A program made the position numbers and the translations under genes. From Bacillota bacterium (GTDB taxonomy: Bacteria > Bacillota > Clostridia > Lachnospirales > Lachnospiraceae), in assembly GCA_023439505.1 (NCBI GenBank), contig JAEXNR010000023.1:62001-126000 (forward strand): 64,000 nt of DNA, given 5' to 3'. Every line of letters begins with the position of its first letter. The stretch's first letter is position 1. Positions 43,935 through 52,775 of the stretch are shown here, one piece after another. The notes under the pieces are model-generated. The model had not been told where the DNA came from and did not search any database. It worked only from the letters and a program-made list of their open reading frames with translations.

Positions 43935-44876
43935 TTGAATAAAAAAAGAAAAAAAGGTGTGTGGGCCACCATCAGTTCCCAGAAAGCCTTGCTTATCATG
44001 AGTATACCGTTACTTTTATATCAGATTTTGTTCAAGTATGTGCCGATATACGGTTGGTCTATTGCATTTCAGAAATTTAAACCGGGCCGCAGTCTGTGGG
44101 AACAAAAATGGGTTGGATTTGACAATTTTAAGAAGCTGTTTACGGGCATAATGGGTGAGCGATTTATAAAGGACATCATAAACACATTGGGGCAGAGCAT
44201 ATTGTCATTGCTTCTTGGCACGATATTTGCGATTCTCCTGTCACTGATGTTGAACGAGGTAAAAAACATGGCGTTTAAGCGAGTCGTTCAAAATATTACA
44301 TATATGCCACACTTTCTTAGCTGGATTATTGTGGCAGGTATTGTTTCGGTTGCACTCTCTGATCCAAGCTCCGGAGGATTTATCAACTCGCTGCTCATAT
44401 CGTTGCATATTATTCGCGAACCGATACAGTTTCTTTCGAAACCGGAATATTTTTGGGGGATCGCAGCAGGCAGTAATCTATGGAAAGAATTAGGGTGGAA
44501 TACGATATTGTATTTAGCAGCTATGACAGCCATAGATCCGACGCTTTACGAAGCGGCGGAAATGGATGGCGCAGGTCGGTTTAGAAAAATATGGAATATC
44601 ACCCTTCCCTGCATTCGACCAACCATTGTCATACTGTTGATTATGTCTACGGGTTACATTTTGGAGGCAGGGTTTGAAATTCCATATTTCTTAGGTAACG
44701 GGATGGTAGTGGAAAAATCAGAAACAATTGATGTATTTGTTATGCGCTATGGCTATCAAATGGGAAATTACAGTCTGGCTGTTGTGGCAGGTATGTTTAA
44801 GACAATTGTAGGCATTGCTATCGTTGGGCTGGTCAACTTTATTGCCGGACGGCTTGGCGAAGAAACACTGGTATAA
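43935..44876 (+). CDS. LplB-type sugar ABC permease
   Basis: A 313-residue permease. The start is TTG 43935, chosen because GGGAGGT lies 6 bases upstream and a longer frame would run through the hairpin at 43895. It has six helices, the family N-terminus YQILFKYVPIYGWSIAFQKF, and EAA loop EAAEMDGAGRFRKIWNITLP (about 204-223). It is paired with the LplC-type permease 12 bases downstream. Confidence 0.92.
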   Translation: MNKKRKKGVWATISSQKALLIMSIPLLLYQILFKYVPIYGWSIAFQKFKPGRSLWEQKWVGFDNFKKLFTGIMGERFIKDIINTLGQSILSLLLGTIFAILLSLMLNEVKNMAFKRVVQNITYMPHFLSWIIVAGIVSVALSDPSSGGFINSLLISLHIIREPIQFLSKPEYFWGIAAGSNLWKELGWNTILYLAAMTAIDPTLYEAAEMDGAGRFRKIWNITLPCIRPTIVILLIMSTGYILEAGFEIPYFLGNGMVVEKSETIDVFVMRYGYQMGNYSLAVVAGMFKTIVGIAIVGLVNFIAGRLGEETLV

Positions 44877-44888
44877 GGAGGCGAGTGA

Positions 44889-45797
44889 GTGAAGATTAAG
44901 AGGTGGAAACCAGGGAATATTATATTCACGATTATAAATTCAGGTATTCTTATTTTATTATCTGTACTTATGATTTATCCGCTGCTGAACACACTGGCGA
45001 TTTCCTTTAATGACGGACTGGACGCGGTAAAGGGCGGAATTCATATATGGCCGAGAGTATTTACACTAAAAAATTATGATATTGTCTTTCATATGTACAC
45101 GATATATGATGCATTTATTATTAGTGTGACAAAAACAATTGTTATTGTAATCACGAATGTTTTTTTAACATCTATGTTGGCATATGCAGTTAGTCGGAGT
45201 GAGTTTGTTTTAAGAAAACCAATTACGATTATATTTGTGTTGACAATGTACTTTAATGCCGGTCTTATTCCGAATTATTTATTGATAAAGGATTTACATA
45301 TGATAAATACATTCCAGGCTTACTGGGTACCGAATATCATCAGCGCATTTAACCTCATTGTTATACGAACCTATATGAAGTCAATCCCCGATTCGCTCAT
45401 GGAGTCTGCGAAAATAGATGGGGCGGGACATTTCCGTATATGGTGGAGTATTATTATGCCGCTGTGCAAGCCAACGCTTGCGGTTATCGGACTTTTCGTA
45501 GCTGTAGGCAGCTGGAATAGCTGGATGGATACGCTTTTGTATAACTCCGGTAATCAAAAGCTTTCCACGCTTCAATACGAGCTGCAGAGACTGCTGGCCA
45601 GCGCAATGAGCGCAGGAACGAATCAAGGCGGTATGGCAGGCGCATCGGCAATAGCCGGACAAGGTGGGAATGTAACGACGCCATTGTCTTTACGTGCGGC
45701 GATTACCATTGTGTCTGCTGTACCAATTTTATGCGTATATCCGTTTTTACAACGGTACTTTGTCACTGGTCTGACCATTGGCGGCGTCAAAGAGTAA
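44889..45797 (+). CDS. LplC-type sugar ABC permease
   Basis: A 302-residue permease; start GTG 44889 with AAGGAGGCGAG upstream. It has six helices, family motif YPLLNTLAISFNDGLDAVKGG near the start, EAA loop ESAKIDGAGHFRIWWSIIMP (about 175-194) and the ending VTGLTIGGVKE. Last gene of the importer operon, followed by a strong terminator. Confidence 0.92.
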   Translation: MKIKRWKPGNIIFTIINSGILILLSVLMIYPLLNTLAISFNDGLDAVKGGIHIWPRVFTLKNYDIVFHMYTIYDAFIISVTKTIVIVITNVFLTSMLAYAVSRSEFVLRKPITIIFVLTMYFNAGLIPNYLLIKDLHMINTFQAYWVPNIISAFNLIVIRTYMKSIPDSLMESAKIDGAGHFRIWWSIIMPLCKPTLAVIGLFVAVGSWNSWMDTLLYNSGNQKLSTLQYELQRLLASAMSAGTNQGGMAGASAIAGQGGNVTTPLSLRAAITIVSAVPILCVYPFLQRYFVTGLTIGGVKE

Positions 45798-45854
45798 ATT
45801 ACCTATAACAAGATAGAAAATTATTGAAGAAACAAATAAATACGATTTGATGAT

Positions 45855-45895
45855 GATAACAGCCGGAGGATTTTCCTCCGGCTGTTATCTGTGTG
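45855..45895 (+). terminator. Terminator of the LplABC operon
   Basis: Perfect 16-bp stem GATAACAGCCGGAGGA (45855-45870) / TCCTCCGGCTGTTATC (45874-45889) with a TTT loop. Up to 46114 no gene follows; a small TTCAGC-GAA-GCTGAA hairpin (45903-45917) and an inverted repeat CGAATATAT...ATATATTCG (46036-46044 / 46074-46082) are the only structure, the latter just before the SD of the next gene. Confidence 0.85.
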
Positions 45896-46114
45896 CTGTT
45901 TGTTCAGCGAAGCTGAATAATGACAGTCTATCAAGATACAGATCGGACAAATGAAATAAGCATACTGAATTATGCGTAAAGGATTTAGGAGTGCGGCAAA
46001 AAAGGGAAATAGTATGCATATTTAAAAAATATCGGCGAATATATTTTAGTACATCGATCCATCTAAAAAATTGATATATTCGGCAGGAGATTTTTTGCAG
46101 AAGTGAGGAGGAAA

Positions 46115-48502
46115 ATGAATACCAGGTCAGACCTTGATACGAATGAATACATCAATATACAAATGGGCGGGATGCAGTATGATTCGACAGGAGTGCCAAT
46201 CGCCGGAGTCAGGATGGATGCCTCCAAAGCATATGATCCGATCCCAAAATTACTGCAGCGCTTCATAAACAATAAAGAGGAGTCGGCATGGAATAACATG
46301 GTAAGTATTATTGATTACCTCTATTATCATATTGATATTGCCTTGACGGAGCTGGATCAGGTGACTGATTTTAGCAAAGAGGTAACAGATCAGACTAGGA
46401 AGGGTAAGAAATTACTGTTTAAGCCCAATTTACTTGCACCCAATTCCATCGATGAGAAGGAACATTGCCAGGGGGGAGGATGTGTCTATAGTACCCAGTG
46501 GACCTTCGTTGCAGCCGTTATGAGATGGTTTCACGATAAAATGCAGCTGCACTATTCACAAATGACGCTGGCAGAAGCTTCTCCCTATATTATCACATTA
46601 TCACACGATTACAGCTTATCGGAGGGCAGACCAATTACAACGGAGGCAGTACTGGAAGGAAGAGACGGAGAGTTTTACGGCGGGTGGGGATTTTATTTCG
46701 TACGGAAGTATCTGGCACAATGTGAGCCTGTAAACCCTCAGGATGATCCGATGAAAGGCTATATGGACAGCATCGCAGGCAATTACCTGCCACCCGGCAG
46801 GGCCGGAGACAGATTGATGGTGTATGACTTGAATCAGATTCAGGAGGATATCACGAGGGGAAGAACAGTATCTGTCCCGGAAGGAGAAAACTATCAGGAA
46901 ATCACCATACATAAAGCAGTAATTGGCGGTGATCCAGAGGATGCGAAGGACATCAGTGACTATCCGGGCTGCATACTGATTAATCTTCCCAAGCTAAAGA
47001 TTCATGCACAGGATCTGATTACAAATGCGATCAAAAATATTGGGATCGGATTATATCCGATGAAAAGTGCCAGAGGGAAGAGCAAAGACGATACGGACTG
47101 GAAATATGCATTTCCTGATACCCAAAATCCCAGCCTGAAAGCAAAACTGCCCCATTCCCGCTGGGTAATTCCGCTGGATGATAAAACCTGCCTGCCACTA
47201 ACCAATCGCTGCAATGAAATGTTAATCAAAGAGACAGGGGGAATAGGTGCAACCCAGTGTGATATTATCAGAGCAGTCCAGAATCAGAAGATATCAATGA
47301 TCCATATCACGGATGCAATATATGTTTTAAATATAAGTCATGATCCGGGGGCCAAACCGGAGCTGATACCGGAAGGATATATCTTTGCATCTCTTGACTG
47401 CGTAGCGCTGGATTTCTTCTGCGCCAGATTCTGCTTTAAGACGCTTGCTATGAATCAGGCGCTTTTCCTGCAGAGAAAGAACAACTGGCCAACCGAATTT
47501 GTACGCCATGTACCCGTTCCCTATATTAATGGAAGGAATATCTCGACCGGAACCGGTCTTGACACGCCACTGTTTCGTTATGATTTATATCGCTATGCAC
47601 AGGACCGGGGAGTTGGAAGCCTGAATTATTATGTTATAGGGTGGAATGTCCTTTCAGATCTGCCCCTTGTATCGTATAAGGGTCATTTGGGCCAAATAAA
47701 AGAGGACAGTTTTGTAGAATTGATGACCAGTACAATGTATTATAACCCGCTCACCATACTTCACGATTTGCAAAAGACGATGTTATGCTATGCCATTGCC
47801 TGTGATACCCTGACAGGTTCTGATGTTTACCGGGAGATCATGGAGTGCTTCGATGAAAACTGTGATGGAGTGATTGATTATGATGAAAAGTCCGGAGGAT
47901 TTGAGACCGTACAGATTTGTGTTATGTCCTATATTTCTGATTTGAAGGCCGATGAACCCTATGGAATATTAAAGGGAAATTACATGACAAATGCTTATTT
48001 TGCCAAATATGGCGATAGTAAGAATAACCGGCAGGGTTATGATTATATGAAGGGTAAGATTCTGATTATTAATCTGGGAGAAGCCTTTGAATTATCCCGG
48101 TCAAATGAAGTAAGGATGGATCGTTTCTTTCCGGGGATGCAGTATGGCAGGGGGGACTGGCCCAGCTGGGAGACAGTAAACTATATGGTGACAACAAAGT
48201 CTATTTATGGAACCCAATCTGTGAAGGAAATCAGCCTTAGCTCCCTATATGGCTGTTCCTTCCAATATGCAGATAAAGTCCAAAATTATGGGAGGTATAC
48301 CGGAAGTACGGATCAAAATTCAAGTAATCCCGATGCCATTCAGACCTATCTGCATGCCGTGTCTGTGGGAGCGAAGCCATTGAACTTTACATTATATGTT
48401 CCGGGTGGGTATGGATGTCTGAATGGGGTGGCAATTCCTAATGTTGTGGAGACGAAGGATCCGGATAAGCTCTATACAGCACAATTCATAGAAACCTGGT
48501 GA
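46115..48502 (+). CDS. DUF362-like protein with an EF-hand
   Basis: A 795-residue protein without signal peptide. Residues 90-450 carry DUF362 hallmarks: GKKLLFKPNLL and the CILINLPKLKIHAQDLITNAIKN stretch (about 286-308, shown here as two parts of one motif), plus two CxxxGGC-like cysteines (118, 123). Residues 580-591 form a canonical EF-hand loop, DENCDGVIDYDE, unexpected in this family. The C-terminal 200 residues are unassigned. DUF362 proteins are poorly characterised and often linked to Fe-S or redox roles. ATG 46115 was chosen for GAGGAGGA upstream. It is followed by an acetoacetate-decarboxylase-like gene, presumably a functional partner. Confidence 0.82.
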   Translation: MNTRSDLDTNEYINIQMGGMQYDSTGVPIAGVRMDASKAYDPIPKLLQRFINNKEESAWNNMVSIIDYLYYHIDIALTELDQVTDFSKEVTDQTRKGKKLLFKPNLLAPNSIDEKEHCQGGGCVYSTQWTFVAAVMRWFHDKMQLHYSQMTLAEASPYIITLSHDYSLSEGRPITTEAVLEGRDGEFYGGWGFYFVRKYLAQCEPVNPQDDPMKGYMDSIAGNYLPPGRAGDRLMVYDLNQIQEDITRGRTVSVPEGENYQEITIHKAVIGGDPEDAKDISDYPGCILINLPKLKIHAQDLITNAIKNIGIGLYPMKSARGKSKDDTDWKYAFPDTQNPSLKAKLPHSRWVIPLDDKTCLPLTNRCNEMLIKETGGIGATQCDIIRAVQNQKISMIHITDAIYVLNISHDPGAKPELIPEGYIFASLDCVALDFFCARFCFKTLAMNQALFLQRKNNWPTEFVRHVPVPYINGRNISTGTGLDTPLFRYDLYRYAQDRGVGSLNYYVIGWNVLSDLPLVSYKGHLGQIKEDSFVELMTSTMYYNPLTILHDLQKTMLCYAIACDTLTGSDVYREIMECFDENCDGVIDYDEKSGGFETVQICVMSYISDLKADEPYGILKGNYMTNAYFAKYGDSKNNRQGYDYMKGKILIINLGEAFELSRSNEVRMDRFFPGMQYGRGDWPSWETVNYMVTTKSIYGTQSVKEISLSSLYGCSFQYADKVQNYGRYTGSTDQNSSNPDAIQTYLHAVSVGAKPLNFTLYVPGGYGCLNGVAIPNVVETKDPDKLYTAQFIETW

Positions 48503-48600
48503 GTCAATTATGATAGGTTATGCCAGTGAAATCCCCGACCGGACAATGGAGGGTGACAGGCAGGTATTCGTCAGCAGGTATTAAGATAAGGAGGATTGGT

Positions 48601-49398
48601 ATGTTTATATATGATAATAATAAGCGGTATGGGTTGGCCCCGCTCTTTGGCGGTTACGAAATCAATCCCAACACTGCAATCGTAGCGAAGGATGCGACGC
48701 AGCTAGCCTATTCCTTTACTACGGATGCAAGAAAGCTCAGTGACTATTTGCATCCATGTTATACCTTATTAAGGCCGGAAGTATCCGTATCATATGCACA
48801 GTTCCGGGACTGCGATTTTCTGGCAGGCTCAGGATATAATGCGGTACTGGTTACCATTCCGGTGTACTATCATGGCAGCAGAGATCATCTTGAGGGAGAT
48901 TTAAATCTTGTGGTCTGGGAGAATAGAACCATCCCGATTATCGGAGGCCGTGAAGAGAGTGGAATTCCTAAAATTCCTGCGGATATTGAGGATTTATATG
49001 AATATAAGGGAGAATATTTCACAAATCTTAGTTATAAGGGAAATACTTTCCTGGAGATGCAGATGTATGAGGCACAACCCATCTCAGGCGTTGAGTTGGA
49101 ACAGCTGCAAACAAAGGTGTTTAACCTAAATCAGTTTGGATGGCGCTATATTCCCAAGATTGGCGGCCCCGGGGCAGATTTAAATCAGCAAACCCTCTAT
49201 CCCCAGTCCTTTGAGATCAGAAGTGCCAGCAGGGGTGCCGGTTCCTTTCAATGGACCGAGCTTAGCGTAGAGCAGAATGAAAGAGAATACTATATTATCA
49301 ATGCGCTTGCACAATTGCCGGTTTATTCCATGGGCCCTGTTTATCTGTGTAAAGGCACCTTTCGCTATATGCCGGATATGGGAAGGGTTTTGGTGTAG
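48601..49398 (+). CDS. Acetoacetate decarboxylase-like protein
   Basis: A 265-residue protein of the acetoacetate-decarboxylase fold. The key match is GREESGIPK (116-124), equivalent to the GRE..GYPK loop that carries the Schiff-base lysine (here K124), plus the preceding VLVTIPVYYHG strand and a C-terminal FQWTELS region. Members include true decarboxylases and enzymes or aldolase-dehydratases of other keto compounds, so the reaction is open. Start ATG 48601 with AAGGAGG upstream. It is 98 bases behind the DUF362-like gene and likely co-transcribed, ending in a strong terminator. Confidence 0.75.
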   Translation: MFIYDNNKRYGLAPLFGGYEINPNTAIVAKDATQLAYSFTTDARKLSDYLHPCYTLLRPEVSVSYAQFRDCDFLAGSGYNAVLVTIPVYYHGSRDHLEGDLNLVVWENRTIPIIGGREESGIPKIPADIEDLYEYKGEYFTNLSYKGNTFLEMQMYEAQPISGVELEQLQTKVFNLNQFGWRYIPKIGGPGADLNQQTLYPQSFEIRSASRGAGSFQWTELSVEQNEREYYIINALAQLPVYSMGPVYLCKGTFRYMPDMGRVLV

Positions 49399-49460
49399 CA
49401 TTGAAGGATAAACCAAATCGGGAAGTCAGTGGTGATGTTATTCCTATTGGCAAGTTCTCA

Positions 49461-49500
49461 ACAAGGCGGGTTATGCAAAACATTGCATAGCCCGCCTTGT
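49461..49500 (+). terminator. Terminator after the DUF362/decarboxylase-like pair
   Basis: Eighteen-bp stem (49461-49478 / 49483-49500; core AAGGCGGGTTATGC) with AACA loop and one G-T pair. No marked T run follows. Confidence 0.8.
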
Positions 49501-49691
49501 ACTGATATACTGATTTCTCTGCAAAGAGTGTACTTTATTAATGAGAAAGTGTATGTTATCAAATCCCTTCACTCATTTCCTGTATTATAGTTGAAGAGGA
49601 GATGAGCATAATAAGACCTTTTTTAATGCTCTACCAAGCGTTTAGGAAATACAGGCGGACCTGTACAAAAGCTATGAAAAGGAGAATGAAT

Positions 49692-50504
49692 ATGACAATA
49701 CAAAGCATTATTGATGGGATACTGGCGTACCATCCTAATATCGGAGACCGAAGAACCTGTGATGTGATTTCAGGCGGAAATCCGGACGTGGAATGCACCG
49801 GCATTCTAGTGTCGATTGCTCCCACGGTGGAGATCGTGAGAAAAGCAATTGAATTGGGGTTAAATTTTATTTTTGTCCATGAGCCCACTTTCTACAGCGG
49901 CTATGATGATGAATGTGAATGGTTAAAAGGAAATGATGTCTATGAGGAAAAACTGAAGCTGTTGGTAGAGAATGGTATTGTTATTTACCGGGATCATGAT
50001 CATATCCATGCCCATAAGCCGGATGGCATCTTCCACTATCTGATGAAACAATTAGGCTGGCTGGAGTACGTGGTTCCGGGAGAAGGACATGCTCCTGAAA
50101 TTAAACTGCCGGAGACAACCCTGGGTGAACTGGTGCAGCAGGTAAAAGAATCCATGGGACTGGATACCATACGCTATATCGGAAACGCTGATGCCAAGGT
50201 ATCTACCGTCGGATTCTGTGGTCATCTGCTTCCCAATGAGCAATCAAACTGGAGCAATAATGCACAGGTGGCTGCTTCCTGGAAATATGATGTGGTAATA
50301 CCTGGTGAGGTTGTAGAATGGACGGTACCGCTTTATATTCGTGATGCGGCTATGCTTGGTAAAGCCAAGGGGATGATCATTCCCGGACACTTTATCCAGG
50401 AAGAGGCAGGTATGCGCTGGGCAGTTGAGTGGCTGAGACCCATCGTTGGAGATGAATTACGTATGACCTTTGTTTCCGCAGGGGATATGTTTAATTATAT
50501 GTAG
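49692..50504 (+). CDS. Nif3-like (DUF34) protein
   Basis: A 270-residue NIF3-family protein, a conserved fold with a dinuclear metal site and an unsettled enzymatic role. Visible metal-site motifs are H63 in FVHEPTFY, the DHDHIHAHKPD segment (about 105-115), and the C-terminal GHFIQEEAGM with His and Glu. The start ATG 49692 has AAAGGAG 7 bases upstream; the frame continues up to 49602 without a well-placed site. The normal NIF3 N-terminus (IQSIIDGILAYHP) begins here. It stands between two transcription units of a polysaccharide locus, which is unusual for this family. Confidence 0.85.
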   Translation: MTIQSIIDGILAYHPNIGDRRTCDVISGGNPDVECTGILVSIAPTVEIVRKAIELGLNFIFVHEPTFYSGYDDECEWLKGNDVYEEKLKLLVENGIVIYRDHDHIHAHKPDGIFHYLMKQLGWLEYVVPGEGHAPEIKLPETTLGELVQQVKESMGLDTIRYIGNADAKVSTVGFCGHLLPNEQSNWSNNAQVAASWKYDVVIPGEVVEWTVPLYIRDAAMLGKAKGMIIPGHFIQEEAGMRWAVEWLRPIVGDELRMTFVSAGDMFNYM

Positions 50505-50530
50505 TGTAAAAATAAAAGTACCATTTTCAT

Positions 50531-50576
50531 ACGTTGAATTTATGCGTGCGAGCAAGTAGCACGCGTGGACGTTAGT
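50531..50576 (+). repeat. Dispersed copy of the GH51-leader hairpin repeat
   Basis: Forty-five of 46 bases identical to 39037-39082, including the hairpin GCGTGC-N9-GCACGC (50544-50564). It lies directly upstream of the esterase gene, as the first copies lie upstream of the GH51 gene 11.5 kb away, in the same orientation. Confidence 0.95.
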
Positions 50577-50640
50577 GAGAAAATTCATGGGTATCCGCGG
50601 CACAAACTTTAGTCGCGTTGAAAGGAGCATGGCTTCTGGT

Positions 50641-52158
50641 ATGAGTAGAATAAGAATGGCAATGATATTTCAAAATGGAATGATACTTCAGCGTAATAAG
50701 AGAATTAATCTATGGGGAGAAGCTGACGGATGCCGGAGAATCCATATAAAATTAAATCAGGCTGTCGAAAATGCAGTGGTTGAAAATGGAACATGGCGGG
50801 TAAGCCTGCCTGAGATGGAGGCGGCTTCCGGTCTGACCTTAGAGATCACTGCGGATGATGATGAAAAATTAATATTGACAGATATTGCAATCGGGGAAGT
50901 TTGGATTGCCGGTGGACAATCTAATATGGAATTTATGCTGATGTATGATCAGGAACGCGACCAAACCATATCTCAGGCAAATTATGCTGATATTCGATAC
51001 TACGAATGCCCGAAGATTTCCTATGAAGGTCAATTAGAAGACGAGGACTATTCGGAACAGGGTTTTTGGCGCAAGGCGGATATTCATAATGCGGGCTGGT
51101 TTTCCGCGGTCGGTTACTATTTTGCTCAAAAGGTATATGAAGAAATGGGAAATATTCCGATTGGCATCATCAGCTGCAACTGGGGTGGATCTTCCGCCGC
51201 TGCATGGATGACAGAGGATTATCTGGAAGGCCCCCTACAGTGCTACCTGGATGATCGGGATGAAATACAAAAGGGGATGGATCGGGAGGCAGAATTCATT
51301 AAATTTAAAAAGCAAAGAGCGGATGAGAAGGAAATGAAAAAAAGCGGGTTGATGCCTGATCTGGGAGTCCCGGTTCTGGAACCGTTTAAACTTGAACTTT
51401 CACCCGAGATGCTGGAAGCATTTAGAAGATCCAAACTTAGTCCATTCTCACCCTTTCGACCTTGCGGATTATTCCATACGATGCTTTCCAAAGTAATCCC
51501 TTATACGATACGCGGTGCTATTTGGTATCAGGGAGAGGAAGATACCGGTCGTGCTGAGCTTTATGATCAGCTTTTTGGTTCCATGATTTGCTGCTGGCGT
51601 GAGAAATGGCAGGAAGAGTTTCCCTTCTTATTTGTTCAGCTGGCACCTCTGGGTGAGTTTGCTTTAAGCCGTGGTGTTGAATTTATCCCCATCCGTGCCA
51701 TGCAGGATAAGGTATCAGGAGAAATCCCCGGGACCTATATGGCCTCCATAATGGACATAGGGATGCGATATGATATCCATCCCAAGAGAAAGCGTCCCGT
51801 GGGGGAACGCCTGGCAGCATTGGCCTTAGGAAAGGTGTATGACAGGAAGATCCTTTGTGAAGCTCCTGAGATTGCTGCGGTGAATAAAGAAATTGGTTAT
51901 ATCCGTATCAAGTTCAGACATTGCGGGGAAGGACTTCTGGTGAAGGGGGATACAGTAAATGCCCTGGAAGTATATATTGATCATGTGCCTGCACAAGATT
52001 ACAGTGTTTCAATTGATGTAGACAGTATGACGATTGATTGCGGCAGAATCGTTCCGGAGAGTAGTGTGGAGATTCGATTGGAGTGGGTTGATTATTGTGA
52101 AGCCAATCTGTATAACAGTGGGATGCTTCCTGCAAAACCGTTTAAAGTGGAATTGTAA
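50641..52158 (+). CDS. Sialate O-acetylesterase-like SGNH carbohydrate esterase
   Basis: A 505-residue esterase of the SASA type, probably removing acetyl groups from xylan or other sugars. N-terminal beta region with FQNGMILQRNK, nucleophile S94 in IAGGQSNMEF, GCNWGGSSAAAW oxyanion region (ISCNWGGSSAAAW in the protein), WYQGEED, and a C-terminal DIHPKRKRPVGERLA with the catalytic His. No signal peptide, so it acts inside on imported acetylated oligosaccharides. The start is uncertain: AGGAG (50623-50627) lies 13 bases before ATG 50641 but only one base before ATG 50629; the frame is open to GTG 50575 inside the repeat. Confidence 0.88.
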   Translation: MSRIRMAMIFQNGMILQRNKRINLWGEADGCRRIHIKLNQAVENAVVENGTWRVSLPEMEAASGLTLEITADDDEKLILTDIAIGEVWIAGGQSNMEFMLMYDQERDQTISQANYADIRYYECPKISYEGQLEDEDYSEQGFWRKADIHNAGWFSAVGYYFAQKVYEEMGNIPIGIISCNWGGSSAAAWMTEDYLEGPLQCYLDDRDEIQKGMDREAEFIKFKKQRADEKEMKKSGLMPDLGVPVLEPFKLELSPEMLEAFRRSKLSPFSPFRPCGLFHTMLSKVIPYTIRGAIWYQGEEDTGRAELYDQLFGSMICCWREKWQEEFPFLFVQLAPLGEFALSRGVEFIPIRAMQDKVSGEIPGTYMASIMDIGMRYDIHPKRKRPVGERLAALALGKVYDRKILCEAPEIAAVNKEIGYIRIKFRHCGEGLLVKGDTVNALEVYIDHVPAQDYSVSIDVDSMTIDCGRIVPESSVEIRLEWVDYCEANLYNSGMLPAKPFKVEL

Positions 52159-52180
52159 GTTGAGTGATACAAAAAAAGAT

Positions 52181-52212
52181 AGGACATTGCCATAAGGCAA
52201 TGTCCTTTGTTA
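52181..52212 (+). terminator. Bidirectional terminator between convergent units
   Basis: Perfect 11-bp stem AGGACATTGCC (52181-52191) / GGCAATGTCCT (52196-52206), loop ATAA, preceded by an A run and followed by TT, so it serves both strands. Confidence 0.85.
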
Positions 52213-52310
52213 ACTTAATAGAATGATTCCGTGTTCGGTCCATCCTATGTAGATCTTACACTACATTCCTACTTGAGGCTCTTTTGGCATTGTTCCGGAT
52301 GTGCCACATA

Positions 52311-52709
52311 TTAGGATGAGATAACCTTATCTTTGGGGGAAAAGAGAAACCGGCGGACAACGAAAAGCAGGGCAATCGAACCGATACCGATTACGATATC
52401 CATGCTTGTAGAAGAGCCTACGATGAGCTTACGCGCCAAGGCAAACAGCAGCACTTCCACAACACTTTCCGGTGAATGCTTCACCAGCATTTTCACAAAT
52501 TCTATGCCGATAATCAGTTTAAGTGCATCTCCCATAAAAGCTTCATAGGGAATGATCATGGAAGAAGAATAGATACTCTCTATGATAGCCACCACATCCT
52601 TGATCAGTTGAACTGACATAATCAGGATTCCTGCAAGTAGAATCATGGACAGCATGATTTCAATATAATCTGATATTTTAGCAATTTTATCACATAGATT
52701 TAGTTTCAT
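52311..52709 (-). CDS. PsiE-like small membrane protein
   Basis: A 132-residue membrane protein with four predicted helices (about 15-36, 57-75, 82-97, 100-120). The arrangement, including GIEFVKMLVKHSPESVVEVLLFALARKLIV, fits the phosphate-starvation-inducible PsiE family, whose role is unknown. GGAGGTAAC precedes the ATG on the minus strand. It follows the XRE-regulator gene by 66 bases and may be co-transcribed. Confidence 0.75.
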   Translation of the reverse strand: MKLNLCDKIAKISDYIEIMLSMILLAGILIMSVQLIKDVVAIIESIYSSSMIIPYEAFMGDALKLIIGIEFVKMLVKHSPESVVEVLLFALARKLIVGSSTSMDIVIGIGSIALLFVVRRFLFSPKDKVISS

Positions 52710-52775
52710 ACCAGGTTACCTCCGCTTAATTTAATAAAAACAGTATAAGAGACAGGAAAAAGCCTGTCAAGGCTA

